The notes beneath the pieces were generated by a model. It was not told where the DNA came from, ran no database searches, and worked only from the letters and a program-made list of their open reading frames with translations. The position numbers were made by a program, and so were the translations under genes. Shown here piece after piece: positions 36,612-46,215 of a stretch of 64,000 nt of DNA (its first letter is position 1; each line of letters begins with the position of its first letter). Origin of the DNA: Ifrita kowaldi (Eukaryota; Chordata; Aves; Passeriformes; Cinclosomatidae); assembly GCA_013398055.1 (NCBI GenBank), contig VZRS01009497.1, positions 114,078 through 178,077 of the forward strand, written 5' to 3'.

Positions 36612-37663
36612 ATAATCTTTCTGGAACACAGACCAGTGCTATTTGTTCAAAATATTTGTTTGATATTGAAAGTGATGTAGTTTTGGTTTCTTGGGGTTTT
36701 TTTTGGTATAATAATTCCAGAAAATTTTGTGCTCCCACTGGTATCTACACAACACCTTTACAATTCTCCTAAGATACAGGAAAGGAGATTCTATCCCCCT
36801 TTTTTCAGATGGCCTCCTCCTTGCAAGGGCCAAGGTGAACTTGGTTCCAACTTGTCCTTAGTGGAGTGGGTTGAACATAAATGGGAGAGGAATCAGACTG
36901 TAATGTTTCTAGCTCAAAAACGCAGAGTGACAGATATCTTGTCATATCACTGAGCAGGAGCTTACAGGCTTCTTTTCAGGGCTCTTGAGCTATTACTTTG
37001 CTCAGAATTTTTAATTGTGCATCCTGCCTCAGGCTGGGGCTCCTGGAAAACTATAAGGAGCTAAAAGTGTATTTCAAACTGCTAGTGTTTCCATATGTAG
37101 TTCAGTCTCCATAGCTGTTAATGTCCCTTTTTCACGTATGAACACATTTAATGGATAGTGATTTTAGTTTTAGAAAGCTGTTGTTCGAAACCCCCTCTCC
37201 ACAGCTCTGGTTACCATACATGGTTATGCAGGCTTAGTTTCTGTCACCAGGTTTGTCACTAATGTATGCTGTTAAAAGAGGAAAGAGTTGATGCATCAGT
37301 ATGCATCAAACCAGTTTGGAGAAGGAAAATGTTAATCCATACCTGTCTAATTTCAATACCATGAGTTGAAATAAGACACAGCATGGGATGAGGCAGAAGA
37401 AGAGTCCTTTCTGAGGAATTTACATATGCTGTGAGCACGGGTCCCTTTTGCAGACCCTCTGTGTCTTTGCTCATGCTGTGCATCATAGACTGATCGGTGC
37501 AAGGCTGATTAAAACCCTCAGGATTTAGAAAATGTCTATTATGGTCAGCAACCAGCTATGAGACAATCTCAGGGCAGACAGATGCTTCACAGTGTGGTCT
37601 AGCTAGGCCAGCTACATTAAATATCTTCATTCTTTTGTGCTCCCACTCAGCAGCCGCTTCATG

Positions 37664-37831
37664 ATGGACTCCATTTCTAGACCAGTTACTGAATTTTGCC
37701 TTGATCTCTACAAAAAGCTCAACAGAAATGCAGAGGACACAAATATTGTCTTCTCTCCAACGAGTATCTCCGTTGCCCTGGCTCTGATCCATCTTGGTGC
37801 AAAAAACAACACTGCTGCTCAGATAGAAAAA
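37664..37831 (+). CDS. SERPINB12: SERPINB12-like coding exon 1 (residues 1-56)
   Basis: A 168-nt coding portion after the CACTCAG acceptor ending at 37650; the exon carries about 13 nt of 5' UTR. It begins MDSISRPVTEFCLDLYKKLN and ends AAQIEK, with donor GTGAGT. Confidence 0.93.
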
Positions 37832-40800
37832 GTGAGTATGAATGAACTATGATGAGGCGCTTCCACACTGCTTGCTGTTCCCTTAATGGAAATGTTGGGC
37901 ATCCCAGCACGACACACGTGTGAGTGTCTCACAGGAAACCTGCATAAGGGCAGGCACAGACGCTGCCTCCACAGTCGTGCTTGGAGCACTGTGATCCCTG
38001 CCATCTGCTGGTGTGAGTCTCATCATGCCTCCCTGCAAGAGCACGGAACAAGGGCCGGCTGAGGGGAGGTGGCACACCACAGTGAGGCGCTCTGGCTTTC
38101 CCTCAGCCTGCTGGCAGAACATCAGGCTTTGTTTCAGAATTATGGGCAGGCGTTTCCTCTTGTGGTTGCTAAGAATCCCAAAAGTGGGAGTCTGGGTGGG
38201 CAGTGGGGAGAGCTGCAGACACCTGAAGTGGTTGCACCTGAGTGGCTGGAATCATTAGCTAACTTGTCCCTTATGACATTCAGGAGTCAAAATGTCTCAC
38301 CCCACAGAGACCCAGGTGGGCAAGGAGGAGGTGAAGAAGGCCACCCCTCCAGTCACTGTGCCCTTACTCCCTGTGCAGTGCAAGTTCTGCTTTCTACAAC
38401 CTTTCTTCTCTTTTCTTTCTTGAGCCCATGAATGGTAAAAGACCAATAATCTTAAGGGAGAGGCTCTCGCCAGGGTGTGGTGGGTTGACCTTTGTTGTGG
38501 CTGCCAGGTGCCCGCCCAGACACTCTCTCAGAGTCTGTTCTCTTTGCACAGAGAATACCCCTGCAGCCCCCGGCTACCATAACCATGCCACATCAATCCT
38601 TCAGACAGGGACTCCTGCTTATTTAAGGAAAGCAATGGGAATTGCCCAATATCAGTATCCTCTATAAAAAGAGTAAGTCCATGTATGATGCAACATTACT
38701 GTAATGGAGATGCTGCTGAAAATTTCTCATTGAGATATTTGCACATTAGAAACAAGGACTGGCTTCCATTAAGAGCACTGTGGTTTTGACCTATTACCTA
38801 AATTGATGCAAATGTTAAGAGTGATTGCAAGAAGCCAGTTTTGATGTTTTCAAAGAAAATTTATTTTTATCTCTTTGCTTGGGGCAACTTTTTGTTTTGA
38901 AATTTAAGGTAACTGTAGCAATGAAAACACAAATCAAATATAAAATATCAAACAATTTGAGGTAGTGAAGGGTAAATTTTGAGGGATTAAGTGCAAGTTC
39001 TTCTTGGTTTGTTAATATAGAAATGTGAGTCTGAGCATGAATGTATGAACAAGTCCAAGTCTGTCATTTCAGCTGATGAGTGAATCTGAAAAAACGTCTT
39101 TTATGAATCTACACCACTTATCCAATACAGCGCAGCAAAGCTTTTAAACAATGAATATGGTTTTATCCCAGTTACAATTGCTATAACTTGGTATCTTCAA
39201 CTGCAGGTGCTCCATGTCAGGAAAGCTGCAGGAAGAATGAGCCTTGGATATGATCACGAGAGTGCAGCCCCAGAAATGGAGCCAGAAGGAAGCCTGGAGG
39301 GTCAGCCTTCCTTCTCAGAGGTGTGTTCTCGCGTGGGGAGCCCTGCCTTCACTGCGTGGCGGGTTAGTGCAGGTAAAGCACTAGGGTTTGCCACTGGAGG
39401 GAGTCAAGATCACATGCTCAGAGTCTGCCTAATCTTCTAGGAAATGCCATATACCAGGTGTTATTTTATTAAGGGCCAGTAAGTCTACATCAAAGCCTTC
39501 AGTGATCTCATCTGAAGCAGGATCAGGCTAGAAAGCTTGGACCAGCTGGATTTAAGAATCAGTACAGCAGAAGTTAATCTTATAGTGTTATCTAATTAAG
39601 ATGCAAATTAGCAACCAAAGCTATACAGAGGAATGATTTTAATTGTTGTGCTTGTGTCACTCCCAGTGTAACAAGGAGGGAGACCTTAACCATAAAGTGT
39701 TCCAGGCGCTGCTTTTACAACTACAAAACCTTGGTGAAAAATACGTTTTAACTTTGGCCAACAATCTCTTCATACAACAAGGATTTGAACTCCAGCAGGT
39801 GAGTCACCTGTGTCTGCTAGCTGCTATGGCCATGACCTCAAGCTTCCCTGTAACTGTGACCCTCACTGTTGCCCTCCTTGTGTGTATTTTGGAGCACCCG
39901 ATGTACTTCTTGGATCTATAGCTCTTGGGGCTGGTGGGAAAGAGACAAAATTGTAAACTTTCAGTTATTTTATTTAAAAAAAAAACAACAATCCACCCTA
40001 TGTTTACCAATGGCTATAGAGCAAAAATAAGGCAGGGATCTGTTCACTTTTGGCATGTGTGTACACTCAGCCAGACAAGAACCTACGGCCAAAACTGGCC
40101 TATTCAAGCTGTCTGTAAACTGCCTACTTCAGGCCTTGCAAGTGGGACAGCTGGGGCAGCAGTAAGCTTGGAGAGGGGTTATCTCCTGGGATGTTGTACG
40201 GGTTCATGCACAGAGCTGCTGTGCTGAACTTCTCGCTCCTTTCCTACTGAATGACTGAGTGGTCTTGAGACTACTTGGTATGGCTAACTTGCCATATCTT
40301 TGCTTTTCTGTCAATTATTTCTGTCAATTATTTGGATACTTAAGCATCAAAAAACTCATCTTGCATTTTTTCTGTTTCTTTAACTTTTTATCTGGACCTC
40401 AGTTATGCAGTTCTCCATGAGAAGACTCTCCTCTGATATTCTTTTTACTTACTTTTTTTTGCCTATGCAATAGAATAATTATCTCTTCTTCAAAGAACCT
40501 CTGAATAAACTTTAGATACTTCAGATCACCAAAAGGAAATTTTGCCTTATGGATTCAACAGGTCCCTCACCATTTCTAAAATACTACTGAACCATTGATT
40601 TCCTTCAAAAGGCAATAAGTGCTTAATAGATTTGACCAATTCATAATCTTTATTTTGCTTTACAGCAATTTCTGATGTGTACCAAGGAACTGTATGGAGC
40701 AATGCTGCAAACAGTGGACTTCCATGGTGCTGTTGAAGCTGCCAGAAGAAAAATTAATGCTTGGGTTGAAAGTGAGACACAAGGTAAAACAAAGCAAAAC

Positions 40801-42394
40801 CATAGCCATTCTATCACTGCCTTCCTACATGGGTTCAACAAATGAAATTCCAGGGTAGGAAAAGCAAAGACCTGTTCACATTTCTGTGTGTTCACTCTTA
40901 CTCTGTTGAAAGGTAGTTTGTCTTCCCATCCTCTCTTGAAATCCTAGAGTAAGTTACCAGCTAAATTATTTCTGAGTTAAAGATGTGTTTACTGTCAAAT
41001 ACTTATGTATTCTCACCCTTATGCCTGGCCTGATAATTGCAGTAATACCTATAAGGCTTGATCAGACAAACTGCTCCTGCAAATAGCCATAAATGCAGAT
41101 TCAGAACACCAGGGGATAGCTTGGTGACCCCCAGTTCCCCCATCCTCCCTGGCTGGTAACAGGGCAGAGGAATCTACCGTTTGTTTACCTATATTGTTTT
41201 TTGTCCTTTGAATAAACTAAGAACTGTGTTTTTAAGCTAAATATGTGTTTTTAAGTTTTTCCAAAACTAAGTTCACAGACCAGTAATTAAATCTCAGTCC
41301 AGAGTCTTAATGACAACTAACAAATACTTCTGTGTTTCAAAATTCTCTTTAGGTAAAATCAAGGAACTCTTTGCCCCTGGTGTGATTGATGGACATGCAT
41401 TGCTTGTGCTTGTGAATGTAATCTACTTCAAAGCATCCTGGGAACACAAGTTTGAGGAAGAAAAAACAGTTCAGAGAGATTTTAAACTGAATCAGGTGCA
41501 TCTGAATTCTGTAAACCTTAGCATTATTTGCCTTAGATTCTGTGAGCATTGCAGCAAGCATAACAATGTTCAGGGCTGAGCTGCCCTGTGAGTGACGTAT
41601 GGGTGTGTTGGGAACTTAACTTGCCTCCCCTGTTGGGTAGAGGTGTTGGTAAGAGCTGTATTGCCTAACAGACTGTGTAATTTTCTTTTTAATAGAACAG
41701 AAAGAAACCTGTGCAGATGATGTATCAGAAAGGCAAATTTAAACTGGGCTACATCGAGGAGGTGGGAGCTCAGATCCTTGAACTCCCTTATGCTCAGAAG
41801 TCACTGAGCATGATCATCCTGCTGCCAGGCGATGTGGCTGATGGATCTGTCAGTGGGCTGGAGCAGGTAAGCCAGTACATGTCACAGACTAGGCCTGGAA
41901 GTCAGTTGTCTGAATTGCCACTGGGTAAAGATCTAAATTTTTCAAAGCTTCCCACCTATTTTAATCTCCTTCCCCCCACCAACTTGTAGATTGAAAGCAC
42001 AATTACCTATGAAAATTTAATGCTGTGGGCCTCTTCAGAGAACATGTTTGAGACAACAGTGGAGGTTTACCTCCCCCGATTCAAGCTGGAAGGCACCTTT
42101 AACCTCAACGAGGTTTTACAAGAGATGGGGATGACCGACATCTTCACTGAATCAAAAGTTGACCTTTCTGCAATGACGTTTGCAAAATCTCTGGTGCTGT
42201 CAAGCGTCGTCCATAAGGCGTATGTGGAAGTCAATGAGGAAGGCACCGTGGCGGCAGCTGGGACAGGAGCTTCCATTGTGAGGAGGTCTCTGCCTCTCAC
42301 AGAGGTGTTCATGGCTAATCACCCTTTCTTATTCTTTATTAGACACAATCCTACCAATACTATCATTTTCTTTGGCAAACTCTGTTCACCTTAA
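37664..42394 (+). CDS. SERPINB12: Clade B serpin, SERPINB12-like, complete, seven coding exons
   Basis: Exons 37664-37831, 39207-39320, 39667-39798, 40666-40783, 41353-41495, 41696-41866 and 41990-42394 join in frame to 416 codons plus stop with GT-AG introns. It has the extra CD-loop exon (39207-39320, Glu/Ser/Pro-rich). The hinge reads EEGTVAAAGTGAS, close to the inhibitory consensus, so it should be an active inhibitor. Counting from P15 Gly puts Arg381 at P1 and Ser382 at P1', with another Arg at P2, predicting trypsin-like targets as known for mammalian SERPINB12. SERPINB12 is called from its place directly after SERPINB5, the Arg-Ser-Leu bond and the IEEV.AQILE segment. However, SI-x-x-R-SLP in the loop and GKL.SP at the end also recall SERPINB11, so orthology is less certain than family. 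An adjacent upstream ATG (37661) would add one Met. No N-terminal signal peptide is seen, as usual for ov-serpins. Noncoding exon 1 not located. Confidence 0.88.
39207..39320 (+). CDS. SERPINB12: SERPINB12-like CD-loop exon (residues 57-94)
   Basis: 114 nt between CTGCAG and GTGTGT. It starts VLHVRKAAG and continues with an acidic, Pro/Ser-rich CD loop. The donor at 39321 is chosen because it ends in phase 0 as the next exon requires; GTAAAG at 39372 would give the wrong phase. Confidence 0.82.
39667..39798 (+). CDS. SERPINB12: SERPINB12-like coding exon 3 (residues 95-138)
   Basis: 132 nt, from CNKEGDLNHKVFQ to FELQQ, containing YVLTLANNLFIQQ, the strand s2A segment (usually IANRLYGE). Asn-Asn and Ile-Gln-Gln replace the usual Asn-Arg and Tyr-Gly-Glu. 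Confidence 0.92.
40666..40783 (+). CDS. SERPINB12: SERPINB12-like coding exon 4 (residues 139-178, split codon)
   Basis: 118 nt, phase 1 at the end. It encodes QFLMCTKELYG then RRKINAWVESETQ, the canonical INxWVExxT helix F region. Confidence 0.94.
41353..41495 (+). CDS. SERPINB12: SERPINB12-like coding exon 5 (residues 178-225)
   Basis: 143 nt, opening GKIKELFAPG, with LLVLVNVIYFKASWEHKF, the serpin s3A/shutter signature. Donor GTGCAT is weak but sits at the family position. Confidence 0.93.
41696..41866 (+). CDS. SERPINB12: SERPINB12-like coding exon 6 (residues 226-282)
   Basis: 171 nt, starting NRKKPVQMMYQKGKFKLG, including SLSMIILLPGD and ending GLEQ before GTAAGC. Confidence 0.95.
41990..42394 (+). 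CDS. SERPINB12: SERPINB12-like terminal exon (residues 283-416)
   Basis: 405 nt including TAA. It encodes the breach, the hinge EEGTVAAAGTG, scissile bond Arg381-Ser382, ANHPFLFFIRHN and the C-terminal FFGKLCSP. Confidence 0.96.
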   Translation: MESTITYENLMLWASSENMFETTVEVYLPRFKLEGTFNLNEVLQEMGMTDIFTESKVDLSAMTFAKSLVLSSVVHKAYVEVNEEGTVAAAGTGASIVRRSLPLTEVFMANHPFLFFIRHNPTNTIIFFGKLCSP

Positions 42395-42597
42395 AATCAG
42401 GGCCATTTTCTAACATTGTGTGGAGCACCTGGATGAAAAGCAGAAATTGTATGTTGCTGCCAAATGCTCTCTTAATCCTTTGACAGCTAGTTTGTACTTA
42501 AAAGAAAACTGCAGCCAGTTTTGTTTAGAACCTATGAATCACATGCTCTGCTGCTAGGCTCCTTGAATTGTAAATATTGATCTGAATCCAGAATAGG

Positions 42598-42603
42598 AAT
42601 AAA
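42598..42603 (+). terminator. SERPINB12: AATAAA polyadenylation signal of the SERPINB12-like gene
   Basis: Canonical hexamer about 200 bp after the stop, the first one downstream, giving a short 3' UTR. Confidence 0.75.
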
Positions 42604-42717
42604 TTTTACCTTAAGCTCACTGGATATGAATAACATTTTGTTTCCTTCATGTACACATATGCTCCTGTACTCCTGCATCCATATTCATTCCCGTATAATA
42701 ATGATGCCAACAAGAGA

Positions 42718-42872
42718 GTTGAGGTGGGATGGAACCTCTGGAAATCATCTGGTCCACCTCCCCTGCACGAGCAGGGCCATCTACAGCTGGTTGCCCAAGA
42801 CCAAGTCCAGATGCCTTTTGGATATCTCCAAAGATGGAGACTCCACCACCCCTCTGGACGACCTCTCCTAAG
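42718..42872 (-). mobile_element. Truncated CR1 LINE 3' end
   Basis: Runs from GGGATGGAACCTCTGGAAAT through CATCTGGTCCACCTCCCCTG and GATATCTCCAAAGATGGAGA to CCTCTGGACGACCT. These are the CR1 3'-UTR blocks in reverse complement. It sits just past the SERPINB12-like poly(A) signal. Confidence 0.75.
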
Positions 42873-45658
42873 TCTGTCCTAAGTTCTCAAATAACTCCAA
42901 AGATAATTTTGTTTGCATGGTGTCTGCAGGAACAGGATACAAAACTGTGTATTCCTAAAGATGGTTAATTATTTATATAGTAAAGTAGGCTGCCTTTTAT
43001 ATGGGGAAAAATCGAATTGTTTATCTCAAGGTTTCAAAGAACAGGAAGAAAATGGTCTAAAGCATCCCACTGAAGTTACCAATGTGGAACAGTGTAGTAA
43101 CGAACTTCGAATAAATGTGTTTTCCTTTTCCCATGCTGCTGTGTGATGAATTTGAAAGTTCCGAGGTGCAAATCTGTGAGACAGACCTCTCTCCATGCTT
43201 TGAAAAATGGGGAAAGGTTTTGTAAAATGCAGTATAAATCATGGAAATCACAGTTAACCATTAGCTGGGAATGTTTGTGGGAAAAAAATAGAACTACTTG
43301 GTGGCTGACAGGGAGACATTACTGATAATTTGCTGGTTTAACATAAGTGATGTCTTCCTCAGAGGGATTAGGTTTAGCAAATTAACATTTGTAATATGCT
43401 TTAAAAACATATATACAATGGAGAATCAGTGAATAACCTGTTTAATGCACAGAATTATATATGGCTTCAGAAAGGAGGACACACTAAAATAATGAGGTTC
43501 CTAACTAGAACATAGGCTGGCTTTAAACTTGTACATCCAAAAAGCCATCTGAAAGAAAATTTCCATCATCCAAAATTTTAGGTATTTTATTTTCTTCTTT
43601 TGTAAGTTTTCTAGCAGCTAGCATTTTCCTTTGCTTGCTCTGAACAATCTTGATGTGAGCTATTAGATGCTTTGCCCAGCTGAAATTCTGGAGCAAGGTA
43701 GGATGAGGCATAAATTCCTGGATAACATCTAGTGAATGGATTCAAAGCAGACCTTGTGAAAGCTGTTCAAATGGGGCTCCTGAAAAATGCCATTACAATT
43801 ACTCATTTTTTTTAGAATTCAAAATAGTACTTCACTTCTGTAGTGGAGAAATTCATGTGGCTCAGGAGGTGAAGGGCCTGTATCCCATATCCCATATCCT
43901 TGCTGGAATTCAAGCCTGCAGCTCTCAAGAGAATGCACCAAGTGCTCTCGGGCAGTAGGCTTTAGCATAGGCTGCAGGGCAAAGTGGCCCACCTTCCTTT
44001 TGAAGCCCTTACATGAAGGAGTGCAGCTTAAAGGTACCAGAAGAGAACTCCAGGACTGATAACTGCTATTCAATAACTTTGTTATAGATGAGTTCTGGTT
44101 TCCAGGCTCTGGTGCTATTCCTGTTTTAGTCCAGTAACACAGGAAAAAAGTATCTGTATGTGGGTGCCTGTCCTAACAATAATGCTGTGGAAGAATTTTT
44201 TAAAAATATTTTTCTGATAGCATGATTTTTTCCCTCACTTTCTTAATATCTGCCTTGAACAGAACATAGTGAATGAAGTAGGTCATTTGTGAGCTTCCTC
44301 TCAGCTCTTCAGAGAGTGCTGCTGTGCAGCTTTTTCATCTGAATCCTCGGGCATGAAATTAGATATTCTTAGTTATGGGATGGCGAGTCACAGCTTTTGT
44401 GTAAGAGCACTGCCACCTACACATCTCCAAGATTATTTCGCATTCCTCCCTCACTTGAGTGCCACAGTTTGGAAACAGACTCCAGCTTTTCCATACACTT
44501 ACTGACAGTTTTAAGCATGCTGGAAAAGCACTCCCAAAGGACCTCTCTCACAAATCCTGATGGATGCCTTATTTTCTGATGCAATGCCTCATGAGGCAGG
44601 CAGCTTTTGGCACAGCCTTAGTAAGCAGCCTGCAACCTCATGGCACCAGCTGCTGCTCTGCCTCCACTCACACCCCGACAGCTCTTTCTCCAGGAGACCC
44701 CCACTGCAGCCCACTCTGCTGCCTGTCCCTTCTCTCCCCTGCAGTCTGCCAGCACGAAGCAGTCCCAAACATGGGTCAGCAATGACCAGTCCTGCCTTTT
44801 CCACAGCCCTCAGCTTGCCAAGTGAGGGATCATCTTACTAAATTGTAGTGGGACAACCGCTGTGGGGAAAGGCTTTCTCAAACTAGAGTTTCATAACAGG
44901 AAATGTCCCCTCAGTCACATTTTCAGATTATATTCATGCAATCATTGCATGTTATCTAGTGGGGACTTAGCTGCATTTTGCTCGATGGGTTCAGCTGCTG
45001 GTATTCTGTGAGAAATGTGACATTCTGCTCAGAGCAGTGCTGAGCACAGCACCTGGTGGCCAAAAATATAGGCATTGCTCAGCCCAAAGCCACCCTCCAG
45101 ACACCAGGAGGAAACACTGTGAGAAAACTGTCTGCTGCTTGTGATGCAGAGCAGCCTCCAGGGTCAAAGGATGAGTGCTTTGGCAGCGTGGAGGCCATTT
45201 CATTGCTCATGAATGGTGATGAATATGAAGGGTCCTGGAAGATATGCCCAGGGGCCTTTGGTGAATCTCTTGTACCCCAGACAGGAGCAATTCCACCTTG
45301 CTGCATTATTTGCTTGTTGCTTTGTGCAAACCTTCCAGAGATGAAAAGAGACACTGACTGTGGAGCTCAACAAAAGCCTCAGGAGCCCCACATACATTTC
45401 AAGCCATGGGGAGCATCGATGCCTCAGGCTCCCCACACTATTCTGCTGAAACATGTGGGCTAGGCCTAGGGTATAGGAAATCAGATCCACAGCTGGAGTA
45501 CGGCAGCAAATATCCAGAACTGAGGACCTTAGCTATACTCCCATACCAGCATCTAACTTCCTGCAGTGTTGTGGGAAAAATCCGCATCCAGTACTAGGTA
45601 CTTCAGTGAACCACAGTGTGTGAAGGTTGGTCAGTGCTTCTCAACCACGTAGCAGTTC
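42873..45658. other. Intergenic between SERPINB12-like gene and serpin remnant
   Basis: Searched for serpin exon signatures (NAIYFK, IANRL, INxWVE, QMM..G); none found. Nothing else recognised. Confidence 0.6.
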
Positions 45659-45952
45659 TTGCAAAAAAACCAGGATGTTGACTACATGACCATGTTTACA
45701 CAGGGTACAGCATTTAGAAAAAAAATGGAGGAGATGAAAGTGAGTGTGGAGCTAGCTGAAACAGACAGGGGAAGAGTCTTCTTTGTGAAAGTTAATGAGG
45801 AAGGAACTGATGCAGCTGCGGCTACAGGGTTGACCAAAAGTGTGTTTTACCTCCACATTCCTTACAAGTTCAGGGCTGACCACCTGTTCCTCTTGTTGAT
45901 CAAACACAATCAAAGCAAGAACGTTCTCTTCTTTGGCCGATGTTCCCCCTAA
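45659..45952 (+). pseudogene. Serpin terminal-exon remnant, ovalbumin-like C-terminus
   Basis: A frame of 97 codons with a clear serpin end from 45791 to the TAA: VNEEGTDAAAATG hinge, then a loop of normal length, then FRADH..FL..IKHN and LFFGRC-SP. Counting from P15 Gly gives Phe at P1 and Tyr at P1'. The hinge fits the inhibitory consensus perfectly. FRADH, IKH (not IRH) and FGRC.SP recall the avian ovalbumin family (SERPINB14 and its X/Y relatives), known from the same cluster. The upstream part does not align as a normal terminal exon: about 100 residues of the usual exon are missing or unrecognisable, the ADHPF Pro is Leu, and one residue is missing in the last motif. No partner exons were found between 42.6 and 45.6 kb, so this is called a pseudogene fragment. 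A short MTMFTQG stretch at its start may be a trace of the preceding exon. Orthology is inference. Confidence 0.7.
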
Positions 45953-46182
45953 GGGTAGAGCAGGTTCTGCTTCTTTCTGCCCAAAGAGAGCACAATACTG
46001 TAGTAGAAAGGAGTAAGGCATAAATAACGTGTTGCTATCTAGTGCCACGGACATTTCCTGATATCCATATTCTTGACTCCAAGAGAAAACACCAAGTTGC
46101 TTTGGCAAGACAACTGGAAAAATTATAATGGGCCTTCCCTGTTTAGAGCTCTTCTCAAACAAGTGAACACCCTTAATGGAGC

Positions 46183-46215
46183 TTATTTCATTGTTATTTC
46201 ATTGTTATTTCATTC
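46183..46215 (+). repeat. Three tandem 11-bp units
   Basis: TTATTTCATTG occurs twice and is followed by a third unit ending C. Intergenic, about 230 bp after the serpin remnant. Confidence 0.9.

Larger units (their letters stand above)
29025..37650. other. Intergenic between SERPINB5 and the SERPINB12-like gene
   Basis: No recognised gene. Includes the 46-N gap and an unexplained 248-codon frame at 35865-36611. The noncoding first exon of the SERPINB12-like gene should lie somewhere upstream of 37651 but could not be placed. Confidence 0.6.

Noticed and set aside
39321..39371. Longer CD-loop exon ending at GTAAAG (39372)
   Set aside because: It would end in phase 1, incompatible with the phase-0 start of the next exon.
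45056..45463. Possible upstream exon of the serpin remnant (135-codon frame)
   Set aside because: Contains no serpin motif and no suitable acceptor/donor pair in the right phase.
45752..46162. 136-codon minus-strand frame
   Set aside because: Antisense shadow of the serpin remnant; no recognisable domain.
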